This document shows, piece by piece, positions 14,740-20,721 of a DNA stretch of 20,721 nt. Position numbers and translations under genes: made by a program. How positions within the stretch are numbered: position 1 is the stretch's first letter; each line of letters starts with the position of its first letter. The stretch is from NCBI GenBank assembly GCA_022750355.1, contig JAKIVW010000006.1, positions 9,700-30,420 of the forward strand, in the 5' to 3' direction. The stretch comes from Thermoplasmata archaeon (GTDB taxonomy: Archaea > Thermoplasmatota > Thermoplasmata > Lutacidiplasmatales > UBA184). Under the pieces are notes generated by a model that worked only from the letters and a program-made list of their open reading frames with translations, ran no database searches and was not told where the DNA came from.

Positions 14740-16781
14740 GCCGTTCGAAGTCGAGTGCGCCCGAGACCCTCCGCCTTCCCGGTCAGTTCCAACTTGAGAC
14801 CGACATGGTCCCGCAAGGGGACCAGCCGCAGGCGATCGAGGGCGTCGTGCAGCGGGTCTCGGACGGCGAGAAGTACGTCACCCTTCTCGGAGTCACGGGC
14901 AGCGGGAAGACGTTCACGATGGCCCACACGGTCCAACGCCTCCAGCGACCGACCCTGGTCATCAGCCCGAACAAGACCCTCGCCGCGCAGCTGGTCAGCG
15001 AGTTTCGCGCCCTCTTCCCCAACAGTGCGGTCGAGTACTTCGTCAGCTACTTCGACTACTATCAACCCGAGGCGTACGTCCCACAGATCGACCTCTACAT
15101 CGAGAAGGACTCGTCCGTCAACGAGGAGATCGACCGCCTCCGCCACCGGGCCACCCAAGCCCTGCTGACCCGCCGTGACGTCATCGTCGTCGCTTCGGTA
15201 AGCTGCATCTACGGCCTCGGGTCGCCCGAGGATTACCGGGCCTCGGTGGTGGAACTCCGGGTCGGGCAGACCATCACGCGCCAGGCGCTGCTCGAGCAAC
15301 TCGTCCACATGAAGTATCAGCGGAACGACGTCGAACTGAAGCGGGGGCGCTTCACCGTTCGGGGCGGGACGGTGGACGTCATGGGCGCCGGGGAGACCGT
15401 CCACCGCATCGTCCTGGACGGCTCGACCGTGTCCGCCATCGCCGAGATGGACGCGGTGACCCGAGAGGAAAAACGCGAGCTGGACCAGCTCTCCGTCTTT
15501 CCGGCGACGCACTTCCTGACGGTCGACGAGCGGATGCAGGAGATCCTGCCCCTTATCGAACGGGAGCGGGATGCGCGGGTGAAGGAGCTCCTGAAGGCGG
15601 AGAAGATCGTCGAAGCCCAGCGACTGAAGGGCCGGGTCGACTACGACCTCGAAATGCTCCGGGAGACCGGGTACTGCACCGGAGTGGAGAATTACGCCCG
15701 GTATTTCGCCGGACGCAAACCGGGGGAACCTCCCTACACGCTGCTCGATTTCTTTCCGGACGACATGCTCGTCTTCCTGGACGAGTCCCACGTCACCGTC
15801 CCCCAGATGATGGGGATGCACAAAGGGGACCGGAGCCGGAAGGACAATCTGGTCGAGTTCGGCTGGCGTCTGCCCTCGTGCCGCGACAATCGTCCGCTGA
15901 CGTTCCCCGAGTTCCTCGGGCGGATCCCTCAAGCCGTCTTCGTTTCCGCGACCCCGGGACCGTTCGAACGGAAGGTCTCCAAGGGCGTGGTCGAGCAGAT
16001 CATTCGGCCGACCGGCCTCGTCGACCCCCCGATCGAGGTCCGCCCCCTCGCCGGGCACATCGAGGACCTCGTGAAGGAGCTGCGGCTCTGCGTCGAGGCC
16101 GGCGATCGGGCGCTCGTCACGACGCTCACGAAACGGACCAGCGAGGAGCTCTCGAACTACCTCACGCGTCTCGGCCTGCGGGTCCGGTATCTCCACTCCG
16201 AGGTCGAGACGCTGAAGCGGGTCGAGGTGCTGCGCGACCTGCGGATCGGGGAGTTCGACATCCTCGTCGGGATCAACCTGCTCCGAGAAGGACTCGACCT
16301 GCCCGAGGTGAGCTTCGTCGCGATCCTGGACGCCGACAAGGAGGGATACCTCCGGAGTGAAACGTCGATCGTCCAGACAGCAGGTCGAGCCAGCCGCAAC
16401 GAGCGAGGTCGGGTCGTCCTCTACGCGGACCGCGTCACGGGCTCGATGGCCCGCGCGATGGGCGAAATGACCCGGCGACGGACCGTGCAGCTCGAGTACA
16501 ACCGCGCCCACGGGATCGTCCCCGAATCGGTCCAGAAGGAGGTCCGCTCGCTCCTCGCGCCGGCGGACGAGCTGGGCTCCGGATCCCTGTCCACGTCCGG
16601 CTTGGGGAAGAAGTGGAAGGAGCGCCTGCCCCTCCTGCTCGCGAACCTCGAGGAGGAGATGCGACTCGCCGCCGAACGGCTGGATTTCGAGGAGGCGGCG
16701 CGGATCCGGGACCGGATCCGTGAAGTGAAACGGGAAGCCAAGGCGCCCAGCACTCCGCGACGCCCCGCCGCCGAGGCGTAG
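14736..16781 (+). CDS. uvrB: Excinuclease ABC subunit B
   Basis: The damage-verifying helicase-like subunit of UvrABC nucleotide excision repair; it is loaded by UvrA and recruits UvrC. At 681 aa it is full length. Motifs: LLGVTGSGKTFTMAH (50-64, Walker A), ISPNKTLAAQL, the beta-hairpin region SYFDYYQPEAYVP (104-116), SCIYGLGSP, DESHVTVPQMMGMHKGD (motif II region), VSATPGPFE, EGLDLPEVSFVAILDADKEG (motif V), QTAGRASRNERG (motif VI), and a C-terminal UVR domain (EEEMRLAAERLDFEEAARIRDRI) for UvrC contact. One hairpin aromatic is Phe where E. coli has Tyr (SYF instead of SYY). The family is bacterial in origin and present in only some archaea. uvrA and uvrC are not in the window. Translation is coupled to larE. 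Confidence 0.98.
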   Translation: MSRSKSSAPETLRLPGQFQLETDMVPQGDQPQAIEGVVQRVSDGEKYVTLLGVTGSGKTFTMAHTVQRLQRPTLVISPNKTLAAQLVSEFRALFPNSAVEYFVSYFDYYQPEAYVPQIDLYIEKDSSVNEEIDRLRHRATQALLTRRDVIVVASVSCIYGLGSPEDYRASVVELRVGQTITRQALLEQLVHMKYQRNDVELKRGRFTVRGGTVDVMGAGETVHRIVLDGSTVSAIAEMDAVTREEKRELDQLSVFPATHFLTVDERMQEILPLIERERDARVKELLKAEKIVEAQRLKGRVDYDLEMLRETGYCTGVENYARYFAGRKPGEPPYTLLDFFPDDMLVFLDESHVTVPQMMGMHKGDRSRKDNLVEFGWRLPSCRDNRPLTFPEFLGRIPQAVFVSATPGPFERKVSKGVVEQIIRPTGLVDPPIEVRPLAGHIEDLVKELRLCVEAGDRALVTTLTKRTSEELSNYLTRLGLRVRYLHSEVETLKRVEVLRDLRIGEFDILVGINLLREGLDLPEVSFVAILDADKEGYLRSETSIVQTAGRASRNERGRVVLYADRVTGSMARAMGEMTRRRTVQLEYNRAHGIVPESVQKEVRSLLAPADELGSGSLSTSGLGKKWKERLPLLLANLEEEMRLAAERLDFEEAARIRDRIREVKREAKAPSTPRRPAAEA

Positions 16782-16804
16782 CCCGCCCCCGCCCTCTCCG
16801 CGGG

Positions 16805-16812
16805 CTATTGTA
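16805..16812 (+). promoter_or_regulatory. TATA-like box for the COG1497-type regulator
   Basis: CTATTGTA lies in the gap after uvrB, with its centre about 26-27 nt upstream of the GTG at 16835. This matches leaderless spacing and argues against the TTG at 16808, which lies inside the box itself. Confidence 0.5.
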
Positions 16813-16834
16813 CCGGAGACTGTCTGGCGAGCCC

Positions 16835-17686
16835 GTGGCGCCCGGATCGCCTCCGAAAAGCCCGCACCGGAACGGCCTCGCCACGCTCCGACGGGCCGGC
16901 ACGGTGAGCGACCTGCTGTTCCTGTACGAATGCGAGACGCGCGAGGTGACGAACCTCCGGTCCGTCGCCGAGCGACTCGGCCTCACCGTCCAGGCGGCCT
17001 CCCACACGTGCCGGAGCCTCGTGCGGCGGGGACTCGTCGAGTTGAGCGGAGGACGGTACCGCTCGACGGTGCAGGGCGTGGACTGGCTCCACTCCGCCCT
17101 CGGGAGCGTCCGGGACGACCTCGCACATCGGCTGGACCGTCTCCACATCGTACGGACGACCCGGGCGGTGGCGGACGGCCCGATCGAAAAGGGCGACCGG
17201 GTCTCGCTCGAGATCCGTGCGGGAACGCTCACCGCGCGCTCGGGCACGAGCCGCGGCTCGCGGGGTCGGGCCCACTCGAGCGCGAGCGGCGGCGAACTCG
17301 TGGAAGTGGGAGAGCTGGAAGGGATCGTTCCGCTGCCCCACGGCCGGCTGCGGGTGCTCCCGATCCCGGTCGATCGACTCCACGACACCGCCCTGACGCC
17401 CCAAATTCGGGCGGCGGTCGCGAGTACTCCGGCCGGTCTACTGTTTGCCTACGGCCTGGAGGCGGGTCACGTGTTGGGCCGAGCGAGTCCCGCTCGTCCG
17501 GTGATCCGGTTCGGGGTAGCGGCCGCGATCGTCGAGGCGACCCGATTGGGGGTCGATTGCACGCTCGTCGTCGTCGACCGGGACCTGCCTCGCGTCTTCG
17601 AACAGATCGAGGGCCCGGACGTTCCCCCGGTCGAGTTCCTAGCCCTCGGGAGTAAGCAACGACGGGTCGGCTCTCGGGCCCGCTAA
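16835..17686 (+). CDS. COG1497-like HTH transcriptional regulator
   Basis: A 283-aa predicted archaeal regulator. Residues about 23-80 form a winged HTH: SDLLFLYECETREVTNLRSV, then AERLGLTVQAASHTCRSLVRRGLVEL, ending in a wing that contains GGRYRSTVQG. The following linker helix leads to a small beta-rich middle domain (about 110-170) with GDRVSLEIRAGTLTAR and a Ser/Arg/Gly-rich loop, then GELVEVGELEGIVPLP. A C-terminal alpha/beta domain begins near LRVLPIPVDR and may bind a ligand. The order matches the archaeal COG1497 family as I remember it; its effector is unknown to me. I chose the GTG at 16835 over an upstream TTG because of the TATA spacing. The 3' end overlaps the convergent ABC ATPase gene by 48 nt. 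It could regulate the adjacent importer, but nothing in the sequence shows this. Confidence 0.72.
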   Translation: MAPGSPPKSPHRNGLATLRRAGTVSDLLFLYECETREVTNLRSVAERLGLTVQAASHTCRSLVRRGLVELSGGRYRSTVQGVDWLHSALGSVRDDLAHRLDRLHIVRTTRAVADGPIEKGDRVSLEIRAGTLTARSGTSRGSRGRAHSSASGGELVEVGELEGIVPLPHGRLRVLPIPVDRLHDTALTPQIRAAVASTPAGLLFAYGLEAGHVLGRASPARPVIRFGVAAAIVEATRLGVDCTLVVVDRDLPRVFEQIEGPDVPPVEFLALGSKQRRVGSRAR

Positions 17687-18958
17687 GACCCGCACGACTT
17701 CCCGAATGGCCGAGTCGGTGTCGGGTACGAAGGTCGCGCCGGCCGTCCGGAGCGCCTCTCGGGCCGCCGTGGCACGGCCCTCGGCAAAGTCGATTGGGGT
17801 TCCCGGGGTTTGGTCGACGACGACGACCGGGGTCCTCGTGGCGTAGGGAAGCACATCCTCCAGATTGGCGAGATTCGACGGCCCCACGGCGAACGCCGCC
17901 ACGACGATCACGCGAGCTTCGCTCAAGAGCGCCCGATGGTGAGCGCGGGTCGCCGGACTCAACGGCGCGAACGGCCCCTCGACCGCCGCCACCACGCCGA
18001 GAGACTCGGCGGCCTCAGCATCCGTGTCGAGAAGATGCAGAGCTCCGGCCGTCACGCGGAATCCTTCGTCGATGAGCCCTCGGAGGAGGGGGGCACCGGC
18101 GCCCCCACCGCCCACCACGTGAACCGGTCCCGCCGTGAGCGTGGACGAGGACGGTCGCGTCTCGGTCACCAACCGTCTCGGGAGGAGGTACGGGAGCCCA
18201 CTCCGCGAATCGACCGCAAGCTCGGCGTCAACCCCCCAGACGCGAGCGAGAAGATCCTCCGAGAGGACGCTCCGGGGCGGACCATCGGCGATCCGTCGCC
18301 CGCGAGAGAGGACGATGATCCGGTCCGCGTACCGGGCCGCCAGGTTGAGGTCGTGGAGCGCCGCGATCACGGTGACCCCTTCGTTCCGGGAGAGCGCGTG
18401 CACTCGACCCAGCAGATCCAACTGGTGGGCGATGTCGAGATGCGACGTCGGTTCGTCCAACAGCAGGAGGGGCGTCCGTTGGGCGAGCGCCCGAGCGAGA
18501 ATGGCCCGTTGTCGCTCGCCTCCGCTGATCGAGAGGATCCCGTCGTTCGCTCGGTCCGCGAGCCCGACCTCCCCGAGAATGCGCGCGACCAGAGCACGGT
18601 CGGTTTCGGTCTCCCGGTCCATCGGACGAAGATGCGGGTAGCGTCCGTAGAGGACGTACTGCGAGAGCCGTACGTCATCGCGCAACGATTCCTCCTGCGG
18701 GACCCACGCGACGCGACGGGCCCGTTCCCGGATCGACAGGTCAGCGACCGGCGCACCGAACAGTTCGACCGCGCCTTCATCGGGGTTCAGAAAACCGAGG
18801 AGGGCGCGGAGCAGGGTGGTCTTACCGGAGCCGTTCGGCCCGGCGAGGGCCACGAACTCCCCCGGGGCGACATCGAATTCCACGGCGTGCAAGGCGACTC
18901 GATCCCCGAAACGAACTCCAAGGCGGGCGACGCGGACGGCGGGGGTGGTCAGGGTCAT
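17639..18958 (-). CDS. btuD: BtuD/FecE-type ABC transporter ATPase with extra C-terminal domain
   Basis: The ATP-hydrolysing subunit of a cobalamin/iron-type importer, on the inner face of the membrane. Residues 1-245 are a standard ABC domain: Walker A AGPNGSGKTT (39-48), Q-loop Gln88 in VPQEE, signature SISGGERQ (143-150), Walker B LLLLDEP (164-170) and H-loop His202 in ALHDLN. After a linker, residues about 278-439 form a second domain beginning VHVVGGGGAGAPLLRGL, a Gly-rich Rossmann-like turn, with ADVV-like strands RVIVVAAFAVGPSNLANL and TPVVVVDQ. Similar tails occur, from memory, on haloarchaeal BtuD proteins of about 400 aa, which is why I favour cobalamin over iron; the tail's function is unknown. 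The ATG overlaps the permease stop (ATGA), with a purine-rich GGGAGG just upstream. The 3' end overlaps the regulator gene. Confidence 0.87.
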   Translation of the reverse strand: MTLTTPAVRVARLGVRFGDRVALHAVEFDVAPGEFVALAGPNGSGKTTLLRALLGFLNPDEGAVELFGAPVADLSIRERARRVAWVPQEESLRDDVRLSQYVLYGRYPHLRPMDRETETDRALVARILGEVGLADRANDGILSISGGERQRAILARALAQRTPLLLLDEPTSHLDIAHQLDLLGRVHALSRNEGVTVIAALHDLNLAARYADRIIVLSRGRRIADGPPRSVLSEDLLARVWGVDAELAVDSRSGLPYLLPRRLVTETRPSSSTLTAGPVHVVGGGGAGAPLLRGLIDEGFRVTAGALHLLDTDAEAAESLGVVAAVEGPFAPLSPATRAHHRALLSEARVIVVAAFAVGPSNLANLEDVLPYATRTPVVVVDQTPGTPIDFAEGRATAAREALRTAGATFVPDTDSAIREVVRVLAGPRADPSLLTPEG

Positions 18959-20040
18959 CCCCCTCCCATCGGGGCGAAACGCCGTTGCCGATACAGCAGG
19001 AACAAGAAGAACGGTACTCCGGCGAACGCAGTGAAGATCCCGAGGGGAAGGAGCGAGCCGGGGAAGGCGAGATAGGAGATGTCGCGTGCCCCCAGCAGGA
19101 AGAGCGCCCCGATCACCGCCGAGCCTGGAAGGACGATCCGGTAGTCGCTGCCGGCGAGGCGGCGTACGATGTGGGGAGAGACGAGACCGACGAACCCGAT
19201 GATCCCGGTGAAGGCGACCGCGACCGCAGTGACCAAGGACGCGAGCAGGATCACCTTCAAGCGGACCCGGGCCGCGTCGACCCCCGCGCTCTGGGCGACG
19301 TCGGAACCCAACTGGAGGAGGTTCAGTTCGCGACCGTAGAGCGAGAGGAGCGTACCGAGGGCGAGGACGCTTCCGAAGGCGATCCCGTCGACCTCCCAAT
19401 CCGCCAGACCTAGGCCCCCGAGCAGCCAGAAGGTCACCTGTTCGCTTCCCGCAGGATTGTAGAGCAGGACGAGCGAGAGGATCGCGGAGAGGAGATTGGC
19501 GAGTGCCACTCCGGTCAGGAGAAGGGTTTCGACCGAGCTGTATCGCCCTCGGGCTACCGTGAGGATGAGAAGTCCGGTCGAGACGGCCCCCAGGAAGGCG
19601 AACGCCGGAAGGTAGAGGTCGGCGTCCGCGACGCCGATGTGGTAGACGTAGATGACCGCCGCTCCTAAGGTGCCGCCGCTGGAGATGCCCAGGAGGAACG
19701 GGTCAGCGAGCGGATTCCGAAAGACTCCTTGGAGTGAGGCCCCCGAAAGTCCGAGAGCGGCGCCGACGATGAGCGCGAGGAGTACTTCGGGGAGGTAGAG
19801 GTTCCAGACGATGAAGGTGTACGCGCTGCATCGCGTTGGCGATAGGCCCGAACCGACGCAGGCGTCCGGAAACACCCGGCCGCCACTGACTTCGTGGAGG
19901 AGAATTTGAAGGCCGAGACGAACGGGAACGTCGACCGCGCCGAGAAGCGCGGAGAGGAGGACGAGTAGCCCTCCCCCGGCACCGATCGCGACTCCGATCC
20001 ACCAGCGGCGGAGCCGTACGCTCCCGGGCGGCGGAGACAC
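18955..20040 (-). CDS. btuC: BtuC/FecCD-family ABC transporter permease
   Basis: The membrane subunit of the importer, 361 aa. It has the expected series of about ten hydrophobic helices. The first is WWIGVAIGAGGGLLVLLSALL (about 13-33, written only to show its position). Family motifs include SGASLQGVFRNPLADPFLLG (residues about 99-118), GVALANLLSAILSL, and the cytoplasmic coupling loop FVGLVSPHIVRRLAGSDYR, which contacts the ATPase. A Cys-containing external loop (DACVGSGLSPTRCS, between helices 1 and 2) is larger than in typical BtuC and has two cysteines that could form a disulfide outside the cell. It lies 16 nt downstream of the binding-protein stop and overlaps the ATPase ATG by 4 nt, so the three genes form one operon. 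Confidence 0.92.
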   Translation of the reverse strand: MSPPPGSVRLRRWWIGVAIGAGGGLLVLLSALLGAVDVPVRLGLQILLHEVSGGRVFPDACVGSGLSPTRCSAYTFIVWNLYLPEVLLALIVGAALGLSGASLQGVFRNPLADPFLLGISSGGTLGAAVIYVYHIGVADADLYLPAFAFLGAVSTGLLILTVARGRYSSVETLLLTGVALANLLSAILSLVLLYNPAGSEQVTFWLLGGLGLADWEVDGIAFGSVLALGTLLSLYGRELNLLQLGSDVAQSAGVDAARVRLKVILLASLVTAVAVAFTGIIGFVGLVSPHIVRRLAGSDYRIVLPGSAVIGALFLLGARDISYLAFPGSLLPLGIFTAFAGVPFFLFLLYRQRRFAPMGGG

Positions 20041-20056
20041 GCCGGCCCCCGCCGCC

Positions 20057-20721
20057 CTAGGCGCCGCCGGGGTGGAAGACGGAGAGCAGGGCCGGGATCC
20101 CCTGGAGGATCATCGTCGGGTCAGGCTCGGTGAGCCAGTTGGAGTTGACCCCGGTCACGTTGCCGGCTTGCACGGCCGAAAAGTCCGACCAATCCGGACC
20201 GCCGGCGTATGTGCTTTCGTTCAGGCCGAATCCCTCCCCAAAGATGATGAGTTGGGGGTTGTCCAGCAATACCTGCGCGCTTGACAACTCAGGGTAGGGT
20301 GTCGTTGAGGTCGCGCTAATACTGACCCCACCCGCGAGTTCGATCAAGGAGAGGCCAAAGGTTCCCGGGCCAAAGCTCCAGTAGCCTTCGGAGTCCACGG
20401 AGTACGTGACCAGTACGGTGGGATACGGGGAGAAATCAGAGAGGCTCGCGTTGGTCGCGTTGAAGAGTTCGCTCGAGAGTTGGTGATTCACGCCGTTGGC
20501 GGCGGATTGAATGCCGAAGATCTCCCCGATCAGATCGTCATCGACCAGCACCCCACTCAAGGTCGGAGGCTGGAGCATGACCACCGGGATACCCAACTGG
20601 CTCGTGATCTCCTCCACGGCCGCCACGGATACGATGGTCGAGGCGAGGACCAACTGGGGAGTAAGATTGACCAGCATTTCCGGAACAAACTCGGGTCCAA
20701 CTTGGACGCACATCGAGGAGG
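20057..20721 (-). CDS. btuF: BtuF/FepB-type substrate-binding protein, C-terminal part (runs off window)
   Basis: The extracellular binding component of the importer. About 220 residues are visible and the frame stays open through the last base, so the N-terminus with any signal peptide or lipid anchor lies outside. The pattern is that of class III periplasmic binding proteins: an EMLVNLTPQLVLAST strand (where homologues have 'L-x-P-D-L-V'), then IPVVMLQPPTL, the long backbone-helix region DDDLIGEIFGIQSAANG, VLVTYSVDSEGYWSFGPGTF, an Asn/Ser/Thr-rich loop, NPQLIIFGEGFG, and a final helix. The Asn/Ser/Thr richness suits a secreted archaeal protein. The tail ends without a membrane segment. Base composition here is visibly less GC-rich than the rest of the window. 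Ligand: cobalamin or an iron chelate. Confidence 0.85.
   Translation of the reverse strand, partial: SSMCVQVGPEFVPEMLVNLTPQLVLASTIVSVAAVEEITSQLGIPVVMLQPPTLSGVLVDDDLIGEIFGIQSAANGVNHQLSSELFNATNASLSDFSPYPTVLVTYSVDSEGYWSFGPGTFGLSLIELAGGVSISATSTTPYPELSSAQVLLDNPQLIIFGEGFGLNESTYAGGPDWSDFSAVQAGNVTGVNSNWLTEPDPTMILQGIPALLSVFHPGGA

Noticed and set aside
14418..16511. A 697-codon minus-strand frame across larE and uvrB
   Set aside because: It is a shadow of two well-recognised genes and shows no family features.
1..20721. tRNA genes, CRISPR repeats or insertion sequences
   Set aside because: Gaps between genes are all shorter than about 100 nt, none shows a tRNA-like or repeat structure, and no transposase or terminal repeats were found.

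Overview
The window is high-GC chromosomal DNA from an archaeon. The evidence is the gene content: an archaeal COG1395-type HTH regulator, a UPF0200 P-loop kinase, a Trm1-type tRNA methyltransferase, an Lhr-family helicase, a THEP1-type NTPase, an Mtq2/HemK-like methyltransferase, a long-form PurQ and a COG1497-type regulator. The promoters agree: several start codons lie about 26-31 nt downstream of a short AT-rich TATA-like box with no leader. A high-GC Thermoplasmatota-type lineage is my best guess, but that is inference. No mobile element, CRISPR array, rRNA or tRNA gene was seen. The window is almost fully coding, and no stretch over 300 bases lacks a gene.

Layout. (1) 2-1203, plus strand: the 3' part of the COG1395-like regulator, overlapped by 4 nt by an unrecognised 211-aa protein. 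(2) 5059-1207, minus strand: amidohydrolase, glycyl-tRNA synthetase, a 216-aa coiled-coil protein and the UPF0200 kinase, tightly packed, with an internal TATA-like box before the coiled-coil gene. (3) 5121-8086, plus strand: PfkB-family kinase, MoeA (molybdenum cofactor) and a broken purQ. The divergent gap before PfkB holds a palindromic CTTAAG about 31 nt from both start codons. (4) 8732-8001, minus: HemK/Mtq2-like methyltransferase. (5) 8786-10452, plus: THEP1 NTPase and Trm1. (6) 13830-10492, minus: PPC/DUF296 protein and Lhr helicase. (7) 13909-16781, plus: a LarE-like PP-loop sulfur transferase, translationally coupled to a full-length UvrB. (8) 16835-17686, plus: the COG1497-type regulator. 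(9) 20721-17639, minus: a BtuF-BtuC-BtuD-type importer whose ATPase carries an extra C-terminal domain of about 160 residues. The binding protein runs off the window.

Most genes are housekeeping: translation (GlyRS, Trm1, Mtq2-like), cofactor supply (MoeA, LarE-like, cobalamin or iron uptake), purine synthesis and DNA repair (UvrB, Lhr). I do not see a defence system or a clearly new multigene machine. The points most worth a second look are the purQ lesion at 7953-7957, the Trm1 gene with no canonical start codon, the ATPase C-terminal domain, the larE-uvrB coupling, the uncharacterised coiled-coil gene in the glyS cluster and the symmetric divergent promoter.
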